NCBI GenBank assembly: GCA_030650995.1
Contig: JAUSCY010000078.1
Location: 40,200-104,199, forward strand
Origin: Sheuella sp.
Lineage (GTDB): Bacteria > Pseudomonadota > Gammaproteobacteria > Burkholderiales > Burkholderiaceae_B
Reading direction: 5' to 3'
DNA length: 64,000 nucleotides
The notes under the pieces were generated by a model that did not search any database, was not told where the DNA came from, and worked only from the letters and a program-made list of their open reading frames with translations. Of this stretch, positions 40,374 through 48,447 are shown one piece after another. Every line of letters begins with the position of its first letter. Within the stretch, counting starts at the first letter, position 1. The position numbers and the translations under genes were made by a program.

Positions 40374-40421
40374 AAACCGCTTTGGTGCTGCGCTGACCCA
40401 CCCCAACACTTCGGAGCCAAT

Positions 40422-41348
40422 ATGCTGACAGTCCAGGACCTCGTAGACGACAACACTGAAGATATAGAATTCACGTGGGTCGCCGGCCAATCCGCTGCCG
40501 ACCGTCTCATTCCTGATAACGGCATGGCCGCTGCAGACCTGATTGGCCACCTGAACTTGATTCACCCCTCAAGAATTCAGGTGTTTGGTCGCGAAGAAAT
40601 GGACTACTACAAACGCTTTGATGTGCGTCGCCGGGTGCACCATGTTGACGAGTTACTCGCTGGTGGCGTGCCGGCCATGCTGATCGCCGATGGGTTGCAG
40701 GCAACGCCCGATCTGATTGAGCATTGCGAACTCCATCACGTCCCCCTGCTCGCCACAACCATCCCCACAGCAAAGCTGATCGACCTGCTGCGTATTTATC
40801 TCAGTCGGCGCCTTGCACCCACAACAACCGTGCATGGTGTATTCATGGACGTACTGGGGGTTGGCGTGCTCATCACCGGCGAATCAGGCCTGGGCAAAAG
40901 TGAACTCGCGCTCGAATTGATCTCTCGCGGCCACGGCCTTGTCGCTGACGATGCTGTTGATCTGGCGCAGACTTCACCCAACGTCATTGATGGTCATTGT
41001 CCGGAACTGCTGCAGAATATGCTCGAAGTACGGGGACTCGGTTTACTGAACATTCGTACTATTTTCGGTGAAACCTCCGTACGCCGCAAAATGAAACTCA
41101 AACTGATCGTGCATTTAGTACGTGCGACTGCTCAGGATAAATTCGAGAGGCTACCGCTGCAGGACATGACCCAGGAAATTCTGGGCTGCCCGATCCGTAA
41201 AGTTATGCTGCAAGTCGCCGCGGGTCGTAACCTCGCAGTTTTAGTCGAGGCTGCCGTTCGCAATACGATTCTTAAACTGCGGGGGATCGATACGCTTTCC
41301 GAATTCATGGAGAAGCAAGCTCAGGCTATTTTAAGGAGCAACACCTGA
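40422..41348 (+). CDS. hprK: HPr kinase/phosphorylase HprK
   Basis: Bifunctional enzyme phosphorylating or dephosphorylating a Ser on HPr. The C-terminal catalytic half has the His region VHGVFMDVLGVGVLITG (His138), Walker A GESGLGKSELALEL (153-160) and VADDAVDL, then LEVRGLGLLNIRTIFG, the family signature. The N-terminal half is the usual HprK_N domain. As in other Proteobacteria it is shared with ptsN and rapZ. Its stop and the rapZ ATG share one base. Confidence 0.97.
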   Translation: MLTVQDLVDDNTEDIEFTWVAGQSAADRLIPDNGMAAADLIGHLNLIHPSRIQVFGREEMDYYKRFDVRRRVHHVDELLAGGVPAMLIADGLQATPDLIEHCELHHVPLLATTIPTAKLIDLLRIYLSRRLAPTTTVHGVFMDVLGVGVLITGESGLGKSELALELISRGHGLVADDAVDLAQTSPNVIDGHCPELLQNMLEVRGLGLLNIRTIFGETSVRRKMKLKLIVHLVRATAQDKFERLPLQDMTQEILGCPIRKVMLQVAAGRNLAVLVEAAVRNTILKLRGIDTLSEFMEKQAQAILRSNT

Positions 41349-42220
41349 TGGCTGCACTCAACGTCGTTCTGATTACCGGGATCTCTGGATCCGGCAAATC
41401 CGTTGCGTTGCGCATGCTGGAGGACGCAGGCTATACCTGTGTTGACAATCTTCCTGTCAGGTTTTTACACGAATTCATCGCCTCTATGCGCGATGACCCT
41501 GCGCGACGCGTTGCCGTTGCAATTGACGTGCGCTCACCCGGCGATCTGGACGAACTGCCCGATGTGGTCACAGCCTTGCGCGCAATGGGCACACAACTGC
41601 GCGTCGTATTTCTGGACTCGGATGATGAAACACTGACACAACGGTATTCTGAGTCACGCAGAAGGCATCCTCTCTCAGACCGTCTGAGTCAGACTGGGAC
41701 TGTTCCCTCACTGCTTGAGTGCGTGAGCCACGAGCGAGAGTTGCTCGACCCGTTACGTAATCAAGCGCATGTAGTTGACACCTCGGGCCTGATACCAGGT
41801 CAATTACGTGCGTGGATCAGAGACCTGGTTCAAGCAGATCGCAGTCCGTTGATCCTGACCTTTGAGTCGTTCGCTTTCAAACAAGGCGTGCCCAGAGATG
41901 CGGACCTGGTGTTCGATGTGAGATGTCTGCCAAACCCGCATTACGATCCCCAGCTGCGTCCCTTGACTGGACGTGATCAGGCCGTCGCCAGCTGGCTGTC
42001 AAGTTTTAATGATGTCGGCGCAATGATTGACGATATAGAGTCATTCATTCGCAAGTGGCTGCCTCGTTACACAGAGGATACCCGCAGCTACTTAACAGTG
42101 GCGATTGGCTGCACGGGCGGCAAACATCGCTCTGTGTATGTGGTCGAAACACTCGGCCTGCGCTTTGCGGATCATCAACCGCTATTGCTGCGGCATCGCA
42201 GCCGACCAGAGTTCGTGTGA
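41348..42220 (+). CDS. rapZ: RNase adapter protein RapZ
   Basis: P-loop adapter that in enterobacteria guides RNase E to the GlmZ small RNA to adjust amino-sugar synthesis. Walker A GISGSGKSVALRMLEDAGYTCVDNLP (residues 11-18), VFLDSDDETLTQRYSESRRRHPL, DVRCLPNPHYDPQLRPLTGRD and TVAIGCTGGKHRSVYV are conserved. Whether a GlmZ-like RNA exists here is unknown. It is tied by 1-base overlaps to hprK upstream and rlpA downstream. Confidence 0.96.
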   Translation: MAALNVVLITGISGSGKSVALRMLEDAGYTCVDNLPVRFLHEFIASMRDDPARRVAVAIDVRSPGDLDELPDVVTALRAMGTQLRVVFLDSDDETLTQRYSESRRRHPLSDRLSQTGTVPSLLECVSHERELLDPLRNQAHVVDTSGLIPGQLRAWIRDLVQADRSPLILTFESFAFKQGVPRDADLVFDVRCLPNPHYDPQLRPLTGRDQAVASWLSSFNDVGAMIDDIESFIRKWLPRYTEDTRSYLTVAIGCTGGKHRSVYVVETLGLRFADHQPLLLRHRSRPEFV

Positions 42221-43275
42221 TGTCTATTCAAGCGATGCCAAGATGGCGCATGCTGATTGCATGCTTGCTGCTGGCCCTGCTTGCGGCCTGCTCAGGAACC
42301 AAAAAGGGCGGCTATTACAAAGATGACGGACCCGAGGCAAACCCTCCTTCCAATCTGGACAAAGTGCCAGATGCCGTTCCCAAAATCGAGCCGCTTGCCA
42401 GTGGCGCGAACAAACCATACAACGTATTTGGTCGCTCCTACACCCCGGACGTAAGCGGAGGCCCCTACAAAGTACAGGGTCGCGCCTCCTGGTACGGAAA
42501 AAAATTCCATGGCAACCCGACCTCAAACGGCGAGCGTTATGACATGTATGGAATGACTGCCGCGCACACAACATTACCCATCCCAAGCTATGTACGTGTG
42601 ACGCGGGTCTCAACGGGCAAATCCGTCGTATTGCGCGTCAATGATCGAGGACCTTTTCATAGCGATCGTATTATTGATTTGTCCTATGTCGCAGCCTATA
42701 AGCTCGGCATGCTGGGGCCCGGCAGTGGTGAAGTGCAAGTCGAACGCATCATGCCCGACCAGATTCGCAACTGGCAACCGCAAAACGCATCAACAATGCT
42801 GGCAGATCAAACATCAGTCTTGCCGACCTCGTCATCTGTCACGACCATGGCCGTCGCAACCTCTGCTGGCGCACCATCCCTTGCAAACAGCACCACGTCA
42901 GCACCTGCACGTGCATCCCCCAGCGAGCCCACGCCCCTTCCCCCACCTCCCGCAGCCCCCGCTCAGTCCAATGCGGATACGAATACTCGCCAATCGCCTG
43001 GAAACATTTCAATGGAACAGGCGCGCCCAGTCCCTGCCGGGAGCATGTTTTTGCAACTGGGCGCGTTTAGTGATCCTGCCAAAGCGCAATCACTGGCCAC
43101 ACAGGTGATGCAAAAAATGCCTTCTGGACTGGATGCGCCCGTACTCGTGGACCAAAACGCCAATAATCTGTACCGCGTGAGAATTGGACCCTTCGCAAGT
43201 CGCGATGCTGCGATGCAAGCGCTCACCCCAGTTCAGAATTCGACGGGTGTTGCACCCAGTCTCTCATTACCCTGA
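42220..43275 (+). CDS. rlpA: Septal lytic transglycosylase-like lipoprotein RlpA (RlpA-SPOR)
   Basis: Outer-membrane lipoprotein that binds or cleaves denuded septal glycan. I start at the ATG at 42220, sharing one base with the rapZ stop. A lipobox LALLAACSG gives acylated Cys near residue 23. Residues about 85-180 are the double-psi barrel (GRASWYGKKFHGNPTSNGERYDMYGMTAAHTTLP, VVLRVNDRGPFHSDRIIDLS), then a Ser/Thr/Pro/Ala linker and a C-terminal SPOR domain (FLQLGAFSDPAKAQSLATQV). Its last 9 bases overlap the 3' end of rsmI. Confidence 0.94.
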   Translation: MSIQAMPRWRMLIACLLLALLAACSGTKKGGYYKDDGPEANPPSNLDKVPDAVPKIEPLASGANKPYNVFGRSYTPDVSGGPYKVQGRASWYGKKFHGNPTSNGERYDMYGMTAAHTTLPIPSYVRVTRVSTGKSVVLRVNDRGPFHSDRIIDLSYVAAYKLGMLGPGSGEVQVERIMPDQIRNWQPQNASTMLADQTSVLPTSSSVTTMAVATSAGAPSLANSTTSAPARASPSEPTPLPPPPAAPAQSNADTNTRQSPGNISMEQARPVPAGSMFLQLGAFSDPAKAQSLATQVMQKMPSGLDAPVLVDQNANNLYRVRIGPFASRDAAMQALTPVQNSTGVAPSLSLP

Positions 43276-44214
43276 GTTTTTTGCCTTCATGGCAAGGACC
43301 CGTGCATACAAAGCATCGCGTGATTGCCCGGTCACCCGGGCGGCAACACGGGCAATATCTCGTACGGACATCACCTCAAGCAGCGCCTCAAGCCAGGCAT
43401 CCACACCGGCAGATTGTTCAAGCTCGGCAGCTTCATCGTAGATAACCTCTGGCGGATGCAGAATCACCACATACTCACCCTGCTCACGGTGCGAGCCCTC
43501 TGCCAGCCAGGCCTGTGCTTGCGCAAGTGGCATGGTGGCGACCTCCTCGAAGCGCTTAGTCAGTTCCCTGGCAAAAGCGACCCGGCGTGTCGGCCCGACA
43601 ACAGTTTGCAAGTCTTGCACACTGGCAGCAATGCGATGCGGCGCCTCATAAAAAACGAGTGCCGCAGGCAAGCTGCTCCACTGACGCATCCATCGCTGAC
43701 GGGCCATCGACTTTGTTGGTGAAAAACCGGCAAAAATAAATCCTGGGCTCGCATCGGTCGTGACACCTGTGGCCATCAGTGCGGCGATGACTGCGCTCGG
43801 ACCCGGCAATGGAATCACGCGCAAACCTGCCGCAAGCACTGCCTGCACCACAACACTACCCGGATCACTGACCGCAGGAGCACCCGCATCAGACACGAGT
43901 GCCACGCGCTGCCCTGATTGCAGTCGTTGAACAATTGCAACGGCTGATGTTTGCTCGTTATGGCGATGAGATGCCATCAAGGGCGTGGAAACTCCCCAGG
44001 CATCAAGCAGGATGCGTGTCGCGCGCGTGTCCTCAGCCGCGATAATATCGGCCCGGCTGAGCGCCTGCCAGGCACGCAGCGTCAGATCCCCCAGATTACC
44101 GATAGGTGTGGCCACGACATACAAGGCCTGCTCGGGCCAGGACTGCGTATCGACCCGTTCGCTGACACGATTCCATGCATCGGGCACCTCTTGAAGCGGG
44201 ACATTTTCAGTCAT
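43267..44214 (-). CDS. rsmI: 16S rRNA 2'-O-ribose C1402 methyltransferase RsmI
   Basis: SAM-dependent tetrapyrrole-methylase-fold enzyme methylating C1402 in the ribosomal P site. Marks: LYVVATPIGNLGDLTLRAWQALSRADIIAAEDTR, LVSDAGAPAVSDPGSVVV, IPLPGPSAVIAALMATGV, FYEAPHRI and GEYVVILHPP. It has a longer N-terminus (about 25 residues) than typical. Divergent from yraN, as in enterobacterial rsmI-yraN loci. Confidence 0.95.
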   Translation of the reverse strand: MTENVPLQEVPDAWNRVSERVDTQSWPEQALYVVATPIGNLGDLTLRAWQALSRADIIAAEDTRATRILLDAWGVSTPLMASHRHNEQTSAVAIVQRLQSGQRVALVSDAGAPAVSDPGSVVVQAVLAAGLRVIPLPGPSAVIAALMATGVTTDASPGFIFAGFSPTKSMARQRWMRQWSSLPAALVFYEAPHRIAASVQDLQTVVGPTRRVAFARELTKRFEEVATMPLAQAQAWLAEGSHREQGEYVVILHPPEVIYDEAAELEQSAGVDAWLEALLEVMSVRDIARVAARVTGQSRDALYARVLAMKAKNSG

Positions 44215-44285
44215 GGATCAACCACATTAGTCAGAATATCTGTCAGTGTAGAGCAAACTTCAACACGCTCTTGGCTCCCCACAGC

Positions 44286-44792
44286 ATGGATCAATTGACT
44301 ACCTGCCACTTTCAAATTTTCGAACAGGCGCATGCAGCGCAACTTCGCGCGGTCAAAAACCACCAGCGGCGGGTTAAGAGAAAAACGCAACCTCCCTCAC
44401 CCTGCGTACCGACCAACCGCTCTGCCAGGCAATCCAGAGGGGATGGTTTCGAACACCTCGCCTGCCTGCATATGGAACGTGCGGGCTTAACCCTGCTGGC
44501 ACGACAACTCTCCTGCCCCAGAGGAGAAATTGATCTGGTACTGCGTGATCAGGGCACACTCATCTTTGTCGAGGTCCGGGCTCGCTCGAAAATAACGCAC
44601 GGCACCGCCGCCGCAAGCATCACCCGAAAAAAGCAAACCAGACTGATTCTCACAGCAAAATGGCACTTACCGACCCTGACACGTCGATTCTTCAGCGGAT
44701 TAACCCCTCCCTGCCGTTTCGACGCAATAACCTTCGATCATGGACGCCTGCAGTGGCTGCGGGATGTCATTCGCGTGGAACAAGATAAGTGA
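44286..44792 (+). CDS. yraN: UPF0102 family YraN (predicted endonuclease-fold protein)
   Basis: Small protein of the UPF0102 family with a restriction-endonuclease-like core: GDGFEHLACLHMERAGLTLLARQLSCPRGEIDLVLRDQGTLIFVEVRAR contains the GEIDLV...FVEV acidic/Lys-like nuclease motif. Its cellular task is not established. I start at the ATG at 44286; the track start at 44175 would overlap rsmI. The N-terminal 45 residues are a basic extension. It precedes the SIS gene, as in the E. coli yraN-diaA-yraP order. Confidence 0.85.
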   Translation: MDQLTTCHFQIFEQAHAAQLRAVKNHQRRVKRKTQPPSPCVPTNRSARQSRGDGFEHLACLHMERAGLTLLARQLSCPRGEIDLVLRDQGTLIFVEVRARSKITHGTAAASITRKKQTRLILTAKWHLPTLTRRFFSGLTPPCRFDAITFDHGRLQWLRDVIRVEQDK

Positions 44793-44836
44793 GATAATGG
44801 CTGTATTGGAACTTATGGACTTCACCAGCCATCGTT

Positions 44837-45430
44837 ATGGATCTCGCCTCAAAACTGACCGCCCATTTCGAAGACAATATTGCTGCGACTCAACGCAGCA
44901 TGCAAACGCTCTGCGCTCCCATGCTCAGTGCGATTGATCTGTGCTTTGGAACCGTCACGAATAACGCCAAAATCCTTGCCTGCGGCAATGGCGGCTCGGC
45001 TGCCGATGCGCAGCACTTTATTGCCGAGCTGGTGGGACGTTTCGAGCGTGACCGTCTGCCACTTGCAGGCGTCGCGCTCAACACCGACACCTCCATTCTT
45101 ACAGCAGTAGGAAATGACTACGGCTTTGATCAGATATTTTCACGTCAGATCATGGCGCTGGGTCAGCCAGGCGATATTCTCGTCGCGATCTCTACCAGCG
45201 GAAACTCCACGAATGTACAGCTCGCGATTCAGGCTGCGCACGAGCGCGACATGCAGGTGATTGCATTGACCGGGCGCGGGGGTGGCACGATCGGTGACAT
45301 GCTCATGCCAGACGATATTCATCTATGTGTTCCGCACGATCGCACAATGCGCATTCAGGAAGTTCACATTCTTTTGCTTCACATGCTCTGCGATGGCATT
45401 GATGCACTTCTACTCGGAGACTCTGCATGA
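44837..45430 (+). CDS. gmhA: Phosphoheptose isomerase GmhA / DiaA-like SIS protein
   Basis: SIS-domain protein of the GmhA/DiaA group: ACGNGGSAADAQHFIAELVGRFERDRLPLAG and ISTSGNSTNVQLAI and the C-terminal QEVHILLLHMLCDGID. The Glu in AELVGRFE and the His in QEVHI match GmhA catalytic positions, so heptose isomerase activity is likely; the gene order after yraN matches diaA, a DnaA-binding initiation factor, so either role or both is possible. rfaE2 elsewhere in the window shows that ADP-heptose is made. It overlaps the next gene by 4 bases. Confidence 0.85.
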   Translation: MDLASKLTAHFEDNIAATQRSMQTLCAPMLSAIDLCFGTVTNNAKILACGNGGSAADAQHFIAELVGRFERDRLPLAGVALNTDTSILTAVGNDYGFDQIFSRQIMALGQPGDILVAISTSGNSTNVQLAIQAAHERDMQVIALTGRGGGTIGDMLMPDDIHLCVPHDRTMRIQEVHILLLHMLCDGIDALLLGDSA

Positions 45431-46170
45431 GAAACCCAATTAAATTGATACGTCCTGTTTTGTTTGTTGTCATGCTCGCGAGCATGACAACAATGCTGCA
45501 AGGATGTATCGGTATTGCGCTGACTGGCGCTGCTGCGGCGACCGGACTGGTGGTGGTGGATCGTCGTACCACGGCGCAACAGGCCGATGACAAACTGATC
45601 GAACTCAAAGTCAATAACCACATGCGTACGCGCTTTGGTGACACCGCACGGATCAACTCAACGGTCTATCAGGCCGTGGTGTTGCTCACTGGCGAAGCGT
45701 TGATTGAAGAAATCAAAGCACAGGCCGGGGAGATCGCGAGCAAGGTTGAAAATGTCAAATCCGTCTCCAATCAGGTGGTCGTGGTTCAGGAAATTTCGCC
45801 TTTCTCCGTCATCGCCAATGACGCGTGGATTACGTCAAAAGTCATGACCACACTGGCCACAACCAAAGAAATTCCCTCGCGCACCATCGTTGTCACAACC
45901 GACCGTAGCGTGGTTTATCTGATGGGACTAGTCACGCAGCGCGAAGGCGACCTGGCTGCGGCAGCCACTGCACAGGTCAGTGGCGTCAAGCGTGTCGAGA
46001 AATTCTTTCAGATCATTTCACCAACAGAAGCGAACAAACTCGACAGCATGACCGGGGCATCCAAGGGCACAGGCACACCGCTGGGCGAATCTGCACCGAT
46101 CAATGAAGGTGCGCTCCCTCCTGCTGCCGCACCTGGCTCGGGGGCTGTTGAGGTCATGCCGATCAAATGA
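45427..46170 (+). CDS. dolP: BON-domain outer-membrane lipoprotein, DolP (YraP)-like
   Basis: Lipoprotein with signal and lipobox MLQGC (Cys near residue 27) and two BON domains: KLIELKVNNHMRTRFGDTARINSTVYQAVVLLTGE and DAWITSKVMTTLATTKEIPSRTIVVTTDRSVVYLMGLV. In enterobacteria DolP binds anionic lipids at the outer membrane and supports envelope integrity. The C-terminal 45 residues are a Gly/Ala/Pro-rich tail absent from E. coli DolP. The signal-peptide codons hold a 30-bp perfect palindrome. Coupled by 4-base overlaps on both sides. Confidence 0.9.
   Translation: MRNPIKLIRPVLFVVMLASMTTMLQGCIGIALTGAAAATGLVVVDRRTTAQQADDKLIELKVNNHMRTRFGDTARINSTVYQAVVLLTGEALIEEIKAQAGEIASKVENVKSVSNQVVVVQEISPFSVIANDAWITSKVMTTLATTKEIPSRTIVVTTDRSVVYLMGLVTQREGDLAAAATAQVSGVKRVEKFFQIISPTEANKLDSMTGASKGTGTPLGESAPINEGALPPAAAPGSGAVEVMPIK
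45464..45493. repeat. 30-bp perfect palindrome inside the dolP-like signal-peptide codons
   Basis: TTGTTGTCATGCTCG (45464-45478) is followed at once by its exact reverse complement (45479-45493). It begins 37 bases after the dolP-like ATG. In RNA it could form a 13-bp stem with a four-base CGCG loop. The encoded residues are FVVMLASMTTM. Confidence 0.95.
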
Positions 46171-46658
46171 AAAAGCTCTTCGCCTTACTTCTTTTGGTCG
46201 CCTGTAGTGCCGGGGGCTACTGGCTAGTCTCCCGTCCAATGGCCCAGGCGCCTGCAGTCACCTTCTCGACACTGACTGGAAAGCAACTCCCTTTGTCCGA
46301 ATTACGCGGCAAAGTTGTTCTGGTTAAATTCTGGGCAACTAGTTGCGTGACCTGCGTAGCACAAATGCCAGGCAACATCGAAAATTTTAATCAGTACCAT
46401 GACAAAGGTTTTGAAATTGTTGCAGTTACCATGCAGTACGATCCTGCCAATTATGTGTTGAATTTTGTTGATACGCGCAAAATCCCCTTCACCGTTGCGC
46501 TCGACACGATGGGACAGGCTGCACGCGCCTTTGGCGATGTCAAACTGACTCCGACTGCTTTTCTGATCGACAAACAAGGCAATATTCTCAAACGCTATGT
46601 AGGTGAATACGACAAGGCTGAATTTAGGGCCACACTCGAAAAAGCACTTGCGGGTTGA
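46167..46658 (+). CDS. TlpA-like thioredoxin-fold protein (periplasmic)
   Basis: Envelope thiol-disulfide protein. The N-terminus is a short signal with LLLVACSAGG, which could be a lipobox. The thioredoxin-like fold shows LPLSELRGKVVLVKFWATSCVTCVAQMP with active-site CVTC, EIVAVTMQYDP and the cis-Pro region LTPTAFLIDKQGNILKRYVG. Probable role is reduction of periplasmic or cytochrome-maturation cysteines, but no ccm/ccs gene is nearby. It overlaps the dolP-like stop by 4 bases. Confidence 0.88.
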   Translation: MKKLFALLLLVACSAGGYWLVSRPMAQAPAVTFSTLTGKQLPLSELRGKVVLVKFWATSCVTCVAQMPGNIENFNQYHDKGFEIVAVTMQYDPANYVLNFVDTRKIPFTVALDTMGQAARAFGDVKLTPTAFLIDKQGNILKRYVGEYDKAEFRATLEKALAG

Positions 46659-46684
46659 GCCCTTCAAGCCGTACTCTTTCCGTG

Positions 46685-46704
46685 CGCGTGAATTCAAACA
46701 CGCG
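46685..46704 (+). terminator. Weak hairpin after the thioredoxin-like gene
   Basis: CGCGTG (46685-46690) and CACGCG (46699-46704) can pair around an AATTCAAA loop, followed by TTAAACCATTTTTATCC. The T-run is displaced, so termination is only possible. Confidence 0.35.
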
Positions 46705-46748
46705 TTAAACCATTTTTATCCACACTTTTCAGACCATAGACTGCGCAC

Positions 46749-47648
46749 ATGACTAGCCAGCCCCAACCCGCACCCACGTCACCTGAAGTCGTCGCCCAAG
46801 TATTATCAGAAAGCCTGCCATACATTAAGAGTTTCCACGGAAAAACCATTGTCATCAAATATGGTGGCAATGCCATGACCGAAGAAGCCCTGCAGCGCAG
46901 CTTTGCACACGACGTCGTACTTTTAAAATTAATTGGTCTCAATCCCATTGTGGTTCACGGTGGTGGACCTCAGATTGATGAAGCGTTGCGCCGGATCGGT
47001 AAACAAGGCACCTTCATCCAGGGCATGCGCGTCACAGATGCTGAAACGATGGAAGTCGTTGAGTGGGTACTCGGCGGTCAGGTCCAGCAAGACATCGTCA
47101 TGATGATTAACGAAGCTGGCGGCAAGGCCGTTGGACTGACCGGCAAAGACGGCTGCCTGATCCAGGCGGTCAAAAAGATGCTTCCGAATAAAGAAGACCC
47201 CTCCAAACCAATCGATATTGGATTTGTCGGTGACATTGCCCGGGTTGAGCCTGCGGTCGTCAAAGCGCTCCAGGATGACCAGTTCATTCCGGTGATTTCT
47301 CCCATCGGCTATGGGGAAGATGGCTTGGCCTACAACATTAATGCCGATATCGTCGCAGGCAAAATGGCTGAGGTCCTCGGTGCTGAAAAACTGCTGATGA
47401 TGACCAACACCCCTGGCGTACTTGATAAAAACGGCAAACTTTTACGCGCGCTGTCAGCGACAACGATTGATGCGTTGTTTGCGGATGGCACGATCTCAGG
47501 CGGAATGCTGCCGAAGATTTCTTCTGCGCTGGACGCCGCACGCAAAGGTGTCAAATCTGTCCATGTCGTCGATGGTCGTGTACCGCATTGCTTACTGCTC
47601 GAAATCCTTACGGATCGCGGTGTCGGTACGATGATTACGTCGGAATAA
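46749..47648 (+). CDS. argB: Acetylglutamate kinase ArgB
   Basis: Phosphorylates N-acetylglutamate in arginine synthesis. The amino-acid-kinase fold shows [80 protein letters not shown] and [19 protein letters not shown]. 299 residues is standard. Followed after 7 bases by the HAD nucleotidase gene. Confidence 0.97.
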   Translation: MTSQPQPAPTSPEVVAQVLSESLPYIKSFHGKTIVIKYGGNAMTEEALQRSFAHDVVLLKLIGLNPIVVHGGGPQIDEALRRIGKQGTFIQGMRVTDAETMEVVEWVLGGQVQQDIVMMINEAGGKAVGLTGKDGCLIQAVKKMLPNKEDPSKPIDIGFVGDIARVEPAVVKALQDDQFIPVISPIGYGEDGLAYNINADIVAGKMAEVLGAEKLLMMTNTPGVLDKNGKLLRALSATTIDALFADGTISGGMLPKISSALDAARKGVKSVHVVDGRVPHCLLLEILTDRGVGTMITSE

Positions 47649-47655
47649 TAAGCAG

Positions 47656-48447
47656 GTGAGATCCGCGCGCACCCTTCACTTACCCAGAGTGCGCATCCGA
47701 CGGGCGCGTGTTCATTCAGCGCAGGTCAACTCGGCACACCACGCGCGCAAGCAAGAAGTCCAGACTCAACCGCCTGTTTGGCTGTTTGATCTGGACAATA
47801 CCTTGCACGACGCTTCGTACAAAATTTTCCCTGAAATCAATATCAGCATGACTGCGGCCGTCATGGAAAGTCTGGATGTTGACGAGTCCACTGCAAATGT
47901 ATTGCGCACTCAATACTGGAAACGTTATGGCGCCACCATGATCGGTATGGTGCGGCATCACGGGATCAGCGCGCACGAATTTTTGCATCGTAGCCATCGC
48001 TTTGATGTGGGCCCGCTGATTCGGGCCGAGCGTGGCCTTGCCTTCAAATTAAACCAGCTGCCAGGCCGAAAAGTCCTCGTCACCAACGCTCCCCTGCATT
48101 ATGCGCGTGCGGTGCTTAAACACCTGGGGATTCTCCGTTGTTTTGACAGTCTGTGGGGCGTCGAACAGATGCGATTGCATGGTCACTTTCGTCCAAAACC
48201 CTCGATCACGATGATGCGGCATATTCTTTCCCACGAAGGCATCCACCCGAGGCGGGCGATTCTCGTTGAGGACACGCTTGAAAACCTCCGCGGAGCGCGT
48301 TCAGCGGGACTACGGACCGTACATATATTTCATCCGGGCACCCCTTTTGCACACGGAAAAAATGGTCGCCCCGACTTTGTTGATTTACGTATTAAAAATG
48401 TCGGGCACCTGTTGCTGCGCAAAAATCCTGTGCGTGGCGGGTATTAA
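47656..48447 (+). CDS. HAD-family pyrimidine 5'-nucleotidase-like protein
   Basis: HAD hydrolase of the Sdt1/pyrimidine-5'-nucleotidase group. Motif I is VWLFDLDNTLHDAS, motif II VLVTNAP, motif III region GHFRPKPS and motif IV AILVEDTLENLRGARSAGLRTV. GTG start; the first 35 residues are a basic extension that may be partly untranslated. Genes of this type commonly sit between argB and slmA in Burkholderiales. Its stop overlaps the convergent porin stop by 4 bases. Confidence 0.88.
   Translation: MRSARTLHLPRVRIRRARVHSAQVNSAHHARKQEVQTQPPVWLFDLDNTLHDASYKIFPEINISMTAAVMESLDVDESTANVLRTQYWKRYGATMIGMVRHHGISAHEFLHRSHRFDVGPLIRAERGLAFKLNQLPGRKVLVTNAPLHYARAVLKHLGILRCFDSLWGVEQMRLHGHFRPKPSITMMRHILSHEGIHPRRAILVEDTLENLRGARSAGLRTVHIFHPGTPFAHGKNGRPDFVDLRIKNVGHLLLRKNPVRGGY

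Noticed and set aside
42055-42219. Upstream extension of rlpA into rapZ
   Set aside because: It would put 55 residues before the lipoprotein signal; the 1-base TGATG overlap gives a natural start.
44175-44285. Upstream extension of yraN
   Set aside because: Overlaps the rsmI start and lacks homology; the ATG at 44286 fits better.
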